Of a stretch of 41,170 nucleotides of DNA, positions 1-10,636 are shown in pieces. The translations under genes were made by a program, and so were the position numbers. The DNA lies in the NCBI RefSeq assembly GCF_014650655.1, contig NZ_BMVJ01000002.1, positions 353,525 through 394,694 of the forward strand. Direction: 5' to 3'. The notes beneath the pieces are model-generated. The model was not told where the DNA came from. It saw only the letters and a program-made list of their open reading frames with translations, and made no database searches. The stretch's first letter is position 1. Every line of letters begins with the position of its first letter. The stretch comes from Streptomyces anandii JCM 4720. Lineage in GTDB: Bacteria; Actinomycetota; Actinomycetes; Streptomycetales; Streptomycetaceae.

Positions 1-343
1 CCTGCGCCGGCTGCGGGGGGAGCGTGAGGAGTCGCAGGCTGCGGTCCGGCATCAAGTGAGCGTCTTCCCCTTGGTGAGTCACGACTGAACTGGAAGGTCC
101 CCGCAGGTGCTCAACGCCCTGGGCGCGGGGTCCCGTCATCAGGAGAACGCGCGGTGCGCGCGGTGCGTTCCCGTACCAGCTCTCCCCAGACGCTACCTTC
201 CGGCCACGCCCCCGTCCCACGGGGGCCTTCCGGTGTGCCGGTATCGTTGCTGACGGTCGGCCGCTTCGTAGGCTTCCCCGTATCCGGGGGCCCGAAGCAT
301 TCGTACGACCGTACAAACAGCTCCCCCGAGAAAGGGCCCCACC
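1..343. other. purN upstream region, no complete gene
   Basis: No complete gene is visible. The first few tens of bases may hold the 3' end of an upstream plus-strand gene (stops at 25-27, 57-59 or 86-88 depending on frame), but I cannot tell which frame is real. A terminator-like hairpin lies at 208-226, and a purine-rich ribosome binding site (around 328-337) precedes the purN GTG. I looked for a ZTP-type aptamer here because purH is downstream and did not see its conserved sequence blocks. Confidence 0.5.
208..226. terminator. GC hairpin upstream of purN
   Basis: GCCCCCGT (208-215) and ACGGGGGC (219-226) form a perfect 8-bp stem with a 3-nt CCC loop. There is no long T-run, which is usual for high-GC actinomycetes. 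It could end transcription from the upstream gene or lie in the purN leader; the sequence does not decide between these. Confidence 0.45.
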
Positions 344-969
344 GTGGCCGCCAAGCCCGTGGCCAAGCGCCTCGTCGTGCTGGTCTCCGGATCCGGCACC
401 AACCTCCAGGCGCTCCTCGACGCGATCGACGCGACGGGAGCCGAGGCCTACGGTGCCCGGGTCGTCGCCGTGGGCGCCGACCGCGACGGCATCGAGGGGC
501 TGGCCCGCGCCGAGCGTGCCGGGGTGCCGACCTTCGTGCGCGCGGTGAAGGACTACGCCACGCGCGAGGAGTGGGACGCGGCGCTCGCCGAGGCCGTCGC
601 CGCCCACGAGCCGGACCTGGTGGTGTCCGCCGGGTTCATGAAGATCGTGGGCAAGGAGTTCCTCGCCCGGTTCGGCGGGCGGTTCGTGAACACGCACCCC
701 GCCCTGCTGCCCAGTTTTCCGGGAGCCCACGGCGTGCGGGACGCGCTCGCGTACGGCGCCAGGGTCACCGGCTGCACCGTCCACTTCGTCGACGACGGCG
801 TCGACACCGGCCCGATCATCGCCCAGGGCGTGGTCGAGGTCCGGGACGAGGACGACGAGAGCGCTCTGCACGAGCGCATCAAGGAAGTCGAGCGAAGGCT
901 GCTCGTCGAGGTCGTGGGGCGGCTCGCCCGCAACGGCTATCGCATCGAGGGACGAAAGGTAGTAATCCT

Positions 970-973
<4 letters not shown>
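344..973 (+). CDS. purN: phosphoribosylglycinamide formyltransferase (GART)
   Basis: Cytosolic enzyme of purine synthesis that transfers the formyl group of 10-formyl-THF to GAR, giving FGAR. The 209-residue protein has the normal family length and the expected order of motifs: an N-terminal [17 protein letters not shown] nucleotide/phosphate-binding segment, the catalytic Asn116 and His118 in [14 protein letters not shown], and Asp154 in VDTGPII, the Asn-His-Asp triad of the family. The GTG at 344 is chosen because it has a purine-rich ribosome binding site and gives the conserved start [16 protein letters not shown]. Its TGA stop overlaps the purH start (GTGA at 970-973), so the two are very likely translationally coupled as one purNH operon. 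Confidence 0.96.
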
Positions 974-2535
<1,562 letters not shown>

Positions 2536-2563
2536 CGTCTCACCGGCCGCCCCCGGCCGGGAA

Positions 2564-2607
2564 CGACCGCGGCCTCCGGCTCCCGAAAGGAGCGGAGGCC
2601 GCGGTCG
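2564..2607. terminator. bidirectional terminator between purH and a convergent gene
   Basis: Near-perfect inverted repeat: a 20-nt left arm at 2564-2583 with one bulged G pairs with a 19-nt right arm at 2589-2607 around a CGAAA loop. It sits 28 bases past the purH stop and 27 bases past the stop of the minus-strand gene ending at 2635, so it can serve both. Confidence 0.85.
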
Positions 2608-2634
2608 AACGCGCCCCGAGAAGGCGCGGGAGGC

Positions 2635-3186
2635 TCAGTAGCGGGGCCGGTTGAACCACGCCTTGCCCTTGGCGTTGCCCACGAACACGGCGATCAGGAT
2701 GGCCAGCACCAGGTGGACGATGCCCACCACGGTGAACGGGTACAGGGCGAGCACCGCGGTGATGATGCCGAAGACCAGCGTCGTCACGCGCAGTCCGTTG
2801 CCGCCGCTGGTGAACTTCGCCGCCAGCACCGCCGCCCACACCAGCCACGCCAGGGCGAGCACCGCGAAGCCCCACAGTGCGCCGGTCGGGTAGTCGGAGA
2901 GCTGCGGCAGGTCGCCGTTCTTCTTCAGGTGGTCGATGGTCAGCGCGCTGAAGACGAAGATCGCCACACCGATCGCCTGGAGGCCGACGATCACCCACAG
3001 CATCACGCGGGCCGCGCTCACCGTGCCCGGCATCGTCTCCGGCACCGGAGCGCCGTACGGCTGGACCGGCGGGGCCTGCGGGTAGCCGTAGCCCGGGGCC
3101 TGAGGCTGCTGCGCCGGGTAGCCGTAACCCTGCTGCGGCTGCTGCTGCGGGGCGCCGTAGGGGTTGTTCGGGTCGCCGTAACTCAT
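2635..3186 (-). CDS. small multi-pass membrane protein with Q/P/G/Y-rich N-terminus
   Basis: A 183-residue protein of unknown function. The first ~60 residues are rich in Gln, Pro, Gly and Tyr (MSYGDPNNPYGAPQQQPQQG and GYGYP repeats), then come four hydrophobic segments (around VMLWVIVGLQAIGVAIFVF, ALWGFAVLALAWLVWAAVLA, VTTLVFGIITAVLALYPF and GIVHLVLAILIAVFVG) and a short basic tail. The ATG at 3186 is preceded by a clear GGAGGAAA ribosome binding site; an in-frame upstream start would add 46 residues without such a site. This design (disordered N-tail plus four helices) is common in actinobacteria as a family of unassigned role. It is convergent with purH and divergent from folD. Confidence 0.85.
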   Translation of the reverse strand: MSYGDPNNPYGAPQQQPQQGYGYPAQQPQAPGYGYPQAPPVQPYGAPVPETMPGTVSAARVMLWVIVGLQAIGVAIFVFSALTIDHLKKNGDLPQLSDYPTGALWGFAVLALAWLVWAAVLAAKFTSGGNGLRVTTLVFGIITAVLALYPFTVVGIVHLVLAILIAVFVGNAKGKAWFNRPRY

Positions 3187-3463
3187 GGCGGTGTTTCCTC
3201 CGTTGATCAAGTGCGGGGACGACGCGCGGCACCGTTCGGAGGAGATGTCTACAGAAAGTGCGGTCCGTCCCCCCGTTGAGCTGCCCGCGGCACTGTGCGG
3301 TTCATCGTTCTTGACCGAGGACATGCTTGTCCAGTCGCATTTCGCATGTGTTGTGCAAGTGCAACATCACTGATCTTGGCGGCGATCGGGCGGACGGGCC
3401 GGGGCGTACGGTTCGGCGGACCCGGATTGGAACCACGGGCCGGTCATCCGCGAGGATGGGGGC
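3187..3463. promoter_or_regulatory. divergent intergenic region before folD
   Basis: This 277-base region separates the minus-strand membrane protein gene from folD and must hold both promoters. Its centre (about 3300-3370) is noticeably less GC-rich than the coding regions. I could not pick out convincing -35/-10 boxes, and no ZTP-type aptamer precedes folD. Confidence 0.4.
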
Positions 3464-4318
3464 ATGACCGCCCAGATTCTCGATGGCAAGGCCACCGCAG
3501 CCGAGATCAAGTCCGATCTGACCGCCCGCGTGGCGGCGCTCAAGGAGAAGGGCGTCACGCCCGGCCTCGGCACGATCCTGGTCGGGGACGACCCCGGCAG
3601 CCGCAAGTACGTCGCGGGCAAGCACCGCGACTGCGCCGAGGTGGGCATCGCCTCGATCCAGCGCGAACTGCCCGCGACCGCCACGCAGGAGGAGATCGAG
3701 GCGGTCGTCCGCGAGCTGAACGAGGACCCCTCCTGCACCGGTTACATCGTCCAGCTGCCGCTGCCCAAGGGCATCGACGAGAACCGGGTCCTGGAGCTGA
3801 TGGACCCCGACAAGGACGCCGACGGCCTGCACCCGATGAACCTCGGCCGCCTCGTCCTGAACGAGCCCGCCCCGCTGCCCTGCACCCCCAACGGCGTGCT
3901 CACGCTGCTGCGCCGCCACGGCGTGGAGATCAAGGGCGCGGAGGTCGTGGTCGTCGGCCGGGGCGTCACCATCGGCCGTCCGATGCCGCTGCTGCTGACC
4001 CGCCGCAGTGAGAACGCCACCGTGACCCAGTGCCACACCGGTACCCGCGACCTGTCCGCCCACCTCAAGAGGGCCGACATCATCGTCGCCGCGGCCGGCT
4101 CCCCGCACCTGATCCGCGCCGAGGACGTCAAGCCCGGCGCCGCCGTCCTCGACGTCGGCGTCTCCCGCAACGACGAGGGGAAGATCGTGGGCGACGTCCA
4201 CCCGGACGTCCGCGAGGTGGCCGGCTGGATCTCCCCGAACCCCGGCGGCGTCGGCCCCATGACCCGGGCCCAGCTGCTGGTCAACGTGGTCGAGGCGGCG
4301 GAGCGCAGTGTCGGCTGA
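3464..4318 (+). CDS. folD: bifunctional methylene-THF dehydrogenase / methenyl-THF cyclohydrolase
   Basis: Interconverts 5,10-methylene-THF and 10-formyl-THF through methenyl-THF using NADP, supplying the formyl donor for PurN and PurH. The 284-residue length is normal. Visible signatures are the Tyr-Lys active-site segment [12 protein letters not shown], the [10 protein letters not shown] substrate loop, DADGLHPMN with the conserved Asp, the dinucleotide-binding [17 protein letters not shown] and the C-terminal [14 protein letters not shown]. The usual GRSxxVGxP reads GRGVTIGRP, which I believe is common in Streptomyces. The ATG at 3464 follows a GAGGATGGGGGC ribosome binding site. The stop lies inside the next gene (11-base overlap), so the two are probably coupled. 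Confidence 0.96.
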   Translation: MTAQILDGKATAAEIKSDLTARVAALKEKGVTPGLGTILVGDDPGSRKYVAGKHRDCAEVGIASIQRELPATATQEEIEAVVRELNEDPSCTGYIVQLPLPKGIDENRVLELMDPDKDADGLHPMNLGRLVLNEPAPLPCTPNGVLTLLRRHGVEIKGAEVVVVGRGVTIGRPMPLLLTRRSENATVTQCHTGTRDLSAHLKRADIIVAAAGSPHLIRAEDVKPGAAVLDVGVSRNDEGKIVGDVHPDVREVAGWISPNPGGVGPMTRAQLLVNVVEAAERSVG

Positions 4319-4811
4319 GGCGGACGGCGGCACCCGGGGCACCCCCGCGGCCGCCGAGCCGGAGATCGAGGTGCGGGACGCGGTCAGCGCGCCGGACGCG
4401 GACGGGCGGCCGCGCCGGGTCACGCGCCGCTTCCCGCTGTTCACCAGGGACACCGCGCGCCCCGAGGGCGGCGGCCGGGCCGCGCCCGGCGACGCCCCCG
4501 CGCCCGCGCGGCAGTGGCCGATCCTCGCCGTGCTGTCCGTGGTGGGGCTCGGCCTGCTGGTGACCGCCTTCGACGCCTTCCGCGTCGGGCTGCTGCTGAT
4601 CGGCGCGGCACTGCTGGGCGGCGCGGCCCTGCGCTGGTTCCTGCCCCGCGTCGGCATGCTCGCCGTGCGCTCCCGCTTCACCGACATCGTCACCTACGGC
4701 ATCCTCGGCTCCGCCATCGTGCTGCTCGCGCTGATGGCCCAGCCCAAGCCGTGGCTGGAGATACCGTTCCTGGACGACGCGCTGCACTTCACCGTCCGCA
4801 ACAGTCAGTGA
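4308..4811 (+). CDS. DUF3017 family membrane protein
   Basis: A 167-residue protein whose N-terminal ~65 residues are polar and probably disordered, followed by three hydrophobic segments (around [38 protein letters not shown] and [18 protein letters not shown]) and a short polar tail. The pattern and position directly after folD match the DUF3017 family of actinobacteria, whose role is unknown. It starts at a GTG inside the last codons of folD and is followed by a strong terminator at 4838-4887, so folD and this gene form a two-gene operon. A role linked to folate is only suggested by position. Confidence 0.85.
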   Translation: MSAEADGGTRGTPAAAEPEIEVRDAVSAPDADGRPRRVTRRFPLFTRDTARPEGGGRAAPGDAPAPARQWPILAVLSVVGLGLLVTAFDAFRVGLLLIGAALLGGAALRWFLPRVGMLAVRSRFTDIVTYGILGSAIVLLALMAQPKPWLEIPFLDDALHFTVRNSQ

Positions 4812-4837
4812 CTTCCGCGCGCGTCCCGGGCGCGCAC

Positions 4838-4887
4838 CGGGACGGCGGCCCATCCTCTCCCCCGAGTCAGGACGGGCCGCCGTCCCG
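4838..4887. terminator. terminator of the folD operon
   Basis: A perfect 14-bp inverted repeat: arms at 4838-4851 and 4874-4887 (CGGGACGGCGGCCC and its complement) around a 22-nt loop, beginning 26 bases after the DUF3017 gene stop. Confidence 0.8.
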
Positions 4888-5078
4888 CATCCACCCTGGT
4901 GCACGCTGAACGTCCTGTTCAACGGCTGTCCGTGCGCTGTGGCACGGAAGTGACCGTTCCGCTACGGTGTCCGCGCTTGGCCACAGGGACGCCCGCGCCC
5001 GGCGCGGGAACCGTTGTGCCCGCCGTGGTCGTCACTCGCTGCGACCGGGCAACGCGAGGGACGCCGTGGAGGTGAGCG

Positions 5079-5540
5079 ATGGGCGCCTGGCAGCCGCTGC
5101 CGGACGATCTGCCGCCGGAGGTACGGCACTTCGTGGAGCAGCTGCGGCTGCTGAAGGACCAAACCGGCCTCAGCCTGGTCGCCCTCGGCGCGCGCACCGC
5201 GTACAGCAAGTCGTCCTGGCAGCGCTACCTCAACGCCGTCCAGCCGCCGCCCCGGCAGGCGGTCGCCGCGCTGTGCCGGGTCGCGGGACTGGACGGCCCG
5301 GACGCCGAACGGCACACCGTGCGCTGGGAAATGGCCGTCCAGGCCTGGCCCCGCCCGGCGGCCGTCCCGGAGCGGCCCGAGGGGTGCAAGGCCTACGAGG
5401 AGGACCCCACCGTTCCCTGGTGGGACCGGCCGGAGGAGGACCCGCGGCACGGACCGGGCGGACGCCTCCTGGTCTACGCCGTCCTGCTCCTCCTCGCTCT
5501 CCTGCTCACCGCCGTGGTGGGCACCGTGGCGCTGGGGTGA
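5079..5540 (+). CDS. XRE-type HTH protein with C-terminal membrane helix (short paralog)
   Basis: A 153-residue protein. Residues ~15-75 resemble an XRE helix-turn-helix (FVEQLRLLKDQTGLSLVALG, then ARTAYSKSSWQRYLNAVQPP), a linker of ~45 residues follows, and one strongly hydrophobic helix (LLVYAVLLLLALLLTAVVGT) ends the protein. It therefore looks like a membrane-anchored HTH protein with the HTH in the cytoplasm. The next gene has the same HTH and opening residues (W-x-x-LPDxL-x-P-x-VRxF), so the pair arose by duplication. The ATG at 5079 follows GGAGGTGAGC. The substrate or DNA target is unknown; with HTH proteins of this type the HTH may bind protein rather than DNA. Confidence 0.8.
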   Translation: MGAWQPLPDDLPPEVRHFVEQLRLLKDQTGLSLVALGARTAYSKSSWQRYLNAVQPPPRQAVAALCRVAGLDGPDAERHTVRWEMAVQAWPRPAAVPERPEGCKAYEEDPTVPWWDRPEEDPRHGPGGRLLVYAVLLLLALLLTAVVGTVALG

Positions 5541-5578
5541 GCGGGCCGTGCGCCCGAGGTGAGCGGGCCGTGTGCCGA
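5536..5578 (+). repeat. tandem ~21-nt duplication across the stop codon of the short HTH gene
   Basis: Two adjacent near-identical units, 5536-5557 (22 nt) and 5558-5578 (21 nt), share GGTGAGCGGGCCGTG followed by C/T-G and C-CGA. Each unit carries a TGA; the first is the actual stop of the upstream gene. It looks like a recent slippage duplication. Confidence 0.75.
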
Positions 5579-5670
5579 GGCGCCGGCGTGCCGGCGGAAC
5601 CGGTCGTCCGGGGAGAAGTCGCCCGACAACAGGGCTAGCGTGGACATTCAGGGGAGCGAGGGGGGAAGCG

Positions 5671-6642
5671 ATGGCTCGTTGGAAGGCCTTGCCCGACGAA
5701 CTCGACCCGCAGGTGAGGGAGTTCGCGAGCCAGCTGCGGCGGCTGGTGGACCGCGGCGGTATGAGTGTGGCCGCGCTCGCCGACCGCACCGGCTACAGCA
5801 GGACGTCCTGGGACCGTTACCTCAACGGCCGGCTCCTCGCGCCCAAGGGCGCGGTGGTCGCCCTCGCCGAGGTCACCGGCACGGAACCGGCCCACCTCGT
5901 CACGATGTGGGAGCTGGCCGAACGCGCCTGGAGCCGCTCGGAGTTGCGGCACGACCGCACCATGGAGGCCATCCGCGTCTCCCGCGCCCGCGCCGCACTG
6001 CCGGGCCCGGCCCCCGCTCCGGGCGCTTCCCCCGCGACGCAGTCGCCCCCGTCGCCCGCACAGGCGGAACCCCGGGACGCCGCCGCGCCGGGTGAGTCCG
6101 GTGGGCCGCCCCCCGCCGCCCCGGCGGCCGGTGGCGGCGACCGTGCGCGCGGTCGGCGGCGTGCGGTGATGTTCCTCGCCGGGCTGGCCGGGGCGCTGGT
6201 GCTGATCGGGGCCGTGTTCTACGTGACCGGCGGCAACGGCGGCCCGAAGGCGGCGGGGGCCGCCAAGTCGCCGTCGCCCTCCGTCGGCACGCCGCAGAAG
6301 CTGCCGCCGGGCGTGAAGTGCGCCGGGGCCTCCTGCACCGGCAAGGACGCCGAGAGCATGGGGTGCAGCGGCGACCTGGTGACCACCGCGCGCAGCGTCA
6401 CCGTCGGGACGGCCCTCCTGGAGGTCCGCTACAGCCGGACCTGCGGCGCGGCCTGGGGCCGTATCACGCGGGCCGCGCAGGGCGACGAGGTGCGGGTCGT
6501 GGCGGGCGGGCGCCAGGAGACCGGCACGATCACGGCGGCCGGCGACACCATCGCGTACACCCCGATGATCGCCGTCGGGGACGCGGACCGGGCGAAGGCC
6601 TGCGCGACCCTGGCGTCCGGCCGGCAGGGATGCACCAAGTAG
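5671..6642 (+). CDS. membrane-anchored XRE-type protein with extracytoplasmic DUF2690-like domain
   Basis: A 323-residue three-part protein: an N-terminal XRE-like HTH (about 15-75, FASQLRRLVDRGGMSVAALA, then DRTGYSRTSWDRYLNGR), a Pro/Ala-rich linker to ~160, one transmembrane helix (about 166-188, VMFLAGLAGALVLIGAVFYV) and an outer C-terminal domain (about 212-320) with four of its cysteines in CAGASC, MGCSGD and RTCGAAW. The C-terminal part fits DUF2690, seen in Streptomyces proteins with exactly this layout. The layout suggests signal transfer across the membrane between a secreted-side domain and an HTH, but ligand and target are unknown. The ATG at 5671 follows GAGGGGGGAAGC; the longer open frame upstream lacks a better site. 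Confidence 0.82.
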   Translation: MARWKALPDELDPQVREFASQLRRLVDRGGMSVAALADRTGYSRTSWDRYLNGRLLAPKGAVVALAEVTGTEPAHLVTMWELAERAWSRSELRHDRTMEAIRVSRARAALPGPAPAPGASPATQSPPSPAQAEPRDAAAPGESGGPPPAAPAAGGGDRARGRRRAVMFLAGLAGALVLIGAVFYVTGGNGGPKAAGAAKSPSPSVGTPQKLPPGVKCAGASCTGKDAESMGCSGDLVTTARSVTVGTALLEVRYSRTCGAAWGRITRAAQGDEVRVVAGGRQETGTITAAGDTIAYTPMIAVGDADRAKACATLASGRQGCTK

Positions 6643-6659
6643 CGGAAGGGGCGGCCCCG

Positions 6660-6723
6660 AACCGAAGCCACGGGGCGAGCAACCGAAGCCATGGGGCGAG
6701 CAAACCGAAACCACGGAGCATGC
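6660..6723 (+). repeat. three-copy 21-22-nt tandem repeat
   Basis: Units at 6660-6680 (AACCGAAGCCACGGGGCGAGC), 6681-6701 (one A/C-T change) and about 6702-6723 (more diverged, AACCGAAACCACGGAGCATGC). The array starts 18 bases after the stop of the DUF2690-type gene. Confidence 0.8.
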
Positions 6724-6793
6724 ATGGGTTCGCCCGAACGGGGCAGGCGGACAGCACCCCCACGGGAGTCCGGTCCTCCGGCAACCCCCATAC

Positions 6794-6835
6794 GGCGGCC
6801 GCTCTCGTCTCTCCTCTCCCGGACGGGCGGCCGCC
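6794..6835. terminator. terminator-like hairpin upstream of mdh
   Basis: GGCGGCCG at 6794-6801 pairs with CGGCCGCC at 6828-6835, with a 26-nt pyrimidine-rich loop. It can end transcription from the HTH genes before the mdh promoter region. Confidence 0.5.
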
Positions 6836-6919
6836 TCTTGATGCGGGGCGCGGTCACAAGGTCATTCTGTGGGCCGGGCCACAGGGGCCCGGCCGTCCCG
6901 GATCGCGGATGCGCGATAG

Positions 6920-8002
<1,083 letters not shown>

Positions 8003-8041
8003 CGGCCGCCGGACCCCGCCGGACCGTCACCGACGCGTGCA

Positions 8042-8073
8042 GGCCCCGTCCCGTTTTCGTACGGGACGGGGCC
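8042..8073. terminator. mdh terminator
   Basis: A perfect 12-bp stem, GGCCCCGTCCCG (8042-8053) with its complement at 8062-8073, and the loop TTTTCGTA. It starts 39 bases after the mdh stop. Confidence 0.88.
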
Positions 8074-8131
8074 TGTCGGCGTGTACGCCGCTATCGTCGA
8101 GTTCCGTACGGCTTCTGGGGGACGGTACGCC

Positions 8132-9130
8132 ATGCGCCAACGGTGGGACGCGGAACAGCAGCGGTGGGTGGACGACGAGGGGGGCGCCGGCACACGGCCG
8201 GAGGGCCCGGACACGCCCTGGTGGGCGGGCGCCGAGACGCAGGTGCGCCCCGCCGGCCCGGCGCCCGCCCCGCCTCCGCCCCCGGCCGGACAGTCGCCCA
8301 CCCCGCCCTCGTACACCCCGCCTCCCACGTACGTCCCGTACGCCCAGCCGTCCACGCCCGCGCCCCCGCAGCCGGTGCCGCCCTCCGGCACGGTCCCGCG
8401 GGCCGTCACCGGGCCGCCCGCGCGGGCCCGCGGCCCCCGCACGGTCCTGGTCATGGTCGCGGTGGTGGCCGTGCTGGCCGGGGGCGGCGCCGGCGCCGCG
8501 GTGTGGTGGGCCGCCCGCGACCACGGCCCCGACCACCACGAGGCCGGCCCCGCGGCGCACGCCTCCGTGAGCGCCACCGCCCCGGCCGCCCCGCCGTCCA
8601 CTGCCACGTCCACCCCGTCGTCCACCGGCCCGGCGTCCGCGTCCACCACCCCGGAGACCGTGGCGAGCACGGGACCCTCGCCGGGCTACCGCCGGGCCGT
8701 GGACCCCGTCGGCTACAGCCTCGACGTGCCCGACGGCTGGGTGCGCGAGGAGGAGCGCGGGGTGAGCGCGGAGGTCGTCACCTACACCGCGCCCGGCGGC
8801 GGCCGCAGCCTGAAGCTGTTCGAGGTGGTGGAGAAGACCCCCGCCGCGTCACTGGACCTCGCGGAGAACGGCCCCAGCGGATTCGTCCAGGTGCTCCACG
8901 GCTACCGGGTGCTCAAGCGCGCCTCGGGCGCCGGCTGGTCCGAACTGGACTACCGCTACGACGACACCACCGCCGGCCCCACCCAGGTCATCGACCGCCG
9001 CTTCGCCGCCGCCGACGGCAGGCTCTACGCGATCCGCTCCTCGGGCCCGGAGGGCTCCGACGTGACGGCGCCGTTCACCGCCGCGTACGACTCCTTCTGC
9101 CCGTCGGGAGCGACCTGCCCGGCCGGCTGA
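8132..9130 (+). CDS. membrane-anchored protein, Pro-rich linker and exported C-terminal domain
   Basis: A 332-residue protein of unknown function. The start carries a W-rich motif (MRQRWDAEQQRWVDD), then a Pro/Ala-rich cytoplasmic stretch, one membrane helix (about 104-128, TVLVMVAVVAVLAGGGAGAA), a Thr/Ser/Pro-rich linker and a folded outer domain from ~185, opening with DPVGYSLDVPDGWVREEE. The same architecture and the same DPxGxSLxVPDGW opening occur in the protein at 13807-14982, so the two are paralogs; the C-terminal fold is perhaps PsbP/Mog1-like, but this is a guess. The ATG at 8132 follows GGGGGACGG. The 3' end overlaps the convergent MFS gene by 106 bases. Confidence 0.8.
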   Translation: MRQRWDAEQQRWVDDEGGAGTRPEGPDTPWWAGAETQVRPAGPAPAPPPPPAGQSPTPPSYTPPPTYVPYAQPSTPAPPQPVPPSGTVPRAVTGPPARARGPRTVLVMVAVVAVLAGGGAGAAVWWAARDHGPDHHEAGPAAHASVSATAPAAPPSTATSTPSSTGPASASTTPETVASTGPSPGYRRAVDPVGYSLDVPDGWVREEERGVSAEVVTYTAPGGGRSLKLFEVVEKTPAASLDLAENGPSGFVQVLHGYRVLKRASGAGWSELDYRYDDTTAGPTQVIDRRFAAADGRLYAIRSSGPEGSDVTAPFTAAYDSFCPSGATCPAG

Positions 9131-10536
9131 GCGGGCGCGGCCTCCCGTGTCCCCGCGCCCCGGCGGTCGCGGTGCTCCAGCAGCACCACGGCCGTGGCAG
9201 CCAGGAGCAGCAGGGCGCTGGTGCGCAGGGCCGGGCCCAGACCGTGGGCGAGGTCGTGATGGGCGGCCAGGACGGTGCCGGTGACGGCCACGCCGAGCGC
9301 CGCGCCCACCTCGCGGGCCGAGGTGCCGAGTCCGGAGCCCAGGCCCGCTCGGTGCGGCGGCAGTGAGGTGACGACACCGAGGGTGAGCGCGGGCATCGAC
9401 AGCCCCGTACCGGCGGAGACAACCAGCAGCCAGCCGGCGTAGAGCGCGTACGGGGTGCCGGCGTCCACCGTCGAGACGCCCAGCAGCCCGAGGCCGATCA
9501 GGGCGAGGCCGCCGCCGACGACCGTGCGAGGCCGGTCCGCCCAGCGGGCCGCGAGCCTGGGGACCAGCGCCATGCCGATCGTGAGCGGCACGATCGCCAC
9601 GCCGGCGAGGGCGGGGGCGTACCCCTTGACCTCCTGCAAGTACTGCGAGTTGACGTAGAAGAGGGAGAACAGGCCGAAGAAGCCGGCCGCGGTGCCCAGG
9701 GTCGTCGCGCGCAGCCGGGGCGCGGCGAAGACCGCCGGGTCGAACAGCGGGGCGGGCGAGCGCAGGGCGTGCGCGGTGAACAAGCCGGCCAGCAGCGCGC
9801 CGAGCGCGAAGGCGCCGAGGATGCGCGGGGAGGCCCAGCCGTAGGACGGGCCCTCGATGATGCCGAAGAGGACGGCGACCAGGCCGGCGGTGAGCAGCAG
9901 GGTGCCGAGCGGATCCGGGCGGCCGGCGGCGGTGGTGGGCGTGCGGGGCGTGGTGCGGGCGACGGCGAGGGCGAGCAGCGCGGCCAGGGGCACCATCGCC
10001 CAGAACAGGGCCTGCCAGGGCAGGTACTGGCCGACGAGACCGCCGCCGAGGTTGCCGGCCAGCCCGCCCGCGCCGATCGCCAGGGTCCAGGAAGCCAGGG
10101 CCTTGGGGCGTTCGGCGGGCGTGCTCAGCTGCACCAGCAGCGACATCGTGCCGGGCGTGATCAGCGCCGCGCCCGCGCCGGAGACGCCCCGGCCGGCGAT
10201 CAGCAGGGCCGGGCCGGTGGCGAGCGCGCTGACGGCGGCGCCCGCCGCGAACAGCGCGAGCCCCGACAGCAGCGCCCCCTTGCGGCCGTAACGGTCGCCC
10301 AACGCGCCCGCCGGGATGAGCAGTCCGGCGAAGACGATGACGTACGCGTCTACGGTCCACAGCAGTTGGCCGGAGGACAGGTGGAGGCTCGACGAACGCA
10401 GTTGCGGGATCAGCAGGTTGATGGCGGCGACCATGCTCTGCGCCACGAGCACGCAGGCGCACAGCGCGAACAGGGTGGCCCGCCGCAGGCGGCCCGGTGC
10501 GGCGCCGTCCGGCAGGTCACGGGCAGGCGAGGGCAT
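9025..10536 (-). CDS. MFS drug-efflux-type transporter (14-TM, DHA2-like)
   Basis: A 503-residue inner-membrane major facilitator, likely a proton antiporter exporting drugs or metabolites. It shows the MFS motif A-like loop GALGDRYGRKGALLSG, an early Trp-Asp motif (LLWTVDAYVIVFAGLLIPAG), the antiporter motif-C-like GRGVSGAGAALITPGTMSLL, and enough hydrophobic segments for about 14 helices. The ATG at 10536 follows GGAGGAGCC. The last ~40 residues are a polar tail (PAQPAGQVAPDGQKESYA...) coded antisense to the end of the gene at 8132. It is divergent from a LysR-type regulator 100 bases away, the usual arrangement for an efflux pump and its regulator. Confidence 0.88.
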   Translation of the reverse strand: MPSPARDLPDGAAPGRLRRATLFALCACVLVAQSMVAAINLLIPQLRSSSLHLSSGQLLWTVDAYVIVFAGLLIPAGALGDRYGRKGALLSGLALFAAGAAVSALATGPALLIAGRGVSGAGAALITPGTMSLLVQLSTPAERPKALASWTLAIGAGGLAGNLGGGLVGQYLPWQALFWAMVPLAALLALAVARTTPRTPTTAAGRPDPLGTLLLTAGLVAVLFGIIEGPSYGWASPRILGAFALGALLAGLFTAHALRSPAPLFDPAVFAAPRLRATTLGTAAGFFGLFSLFYVNSQYLQEVKGYAPALAGVAIVPLTIGMALVPRLAARWADRPRTVVGGGLALIGLGLLGVSTVDAGTPYALYAGWLLVVSAGTGLSMPALTLGVVTSLPPHRAGLGSGLGTSAREVGAALGVAVTGTVLAAHHDLAHGLGPALRTSALLLLAATAVVLLEHRDRRGAGTREAAPAQPAGQVAPDGQKESYAAVNGAVTSEPSGPEERIA

Positions 10537-10609
10537 GGCTCCTCCAGGGAGTCCGGTGAGGGTGTGGGATGCCCTGGAACCGTAGGCTCGGCACCGACCT
10601 GCTTTCCAG

Positions 10610-10622
10610 TGCAATCTTCGCA
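10610..10622. promoter_or_regulatory. LysR-type box between MFS and regulator genes
   Basis: TGCAATCTTCGCA fits the T-N11-A consensus of LysR-type regulators with dyad arms TGC/GCA. In addition GTGCAA at 10609-10614 is mirrored by TTGCAC at 10631-10636. The site lies in the 100-base divergent region and next to the regulator start, as expected for autoregulation plus control of the MFS gene. Confidence 0.5.
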
Positions 10623-10636
10623 AGGGACACTTGCAC

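Noticed and set aside
154..969. In-frame extension of purH back to 154
   Set aside because: It runs across all of purN in another frame, is Arg/Gly-rich shadow sequence, and PurH proteins begin at the GTG at 970.
3187..3463. Second ZTP riboswitch before folD (and likewise before purN)
   Set aside because: The conserved GTGACTGGCG and GCCTGGGC blocks are not present in either leader.
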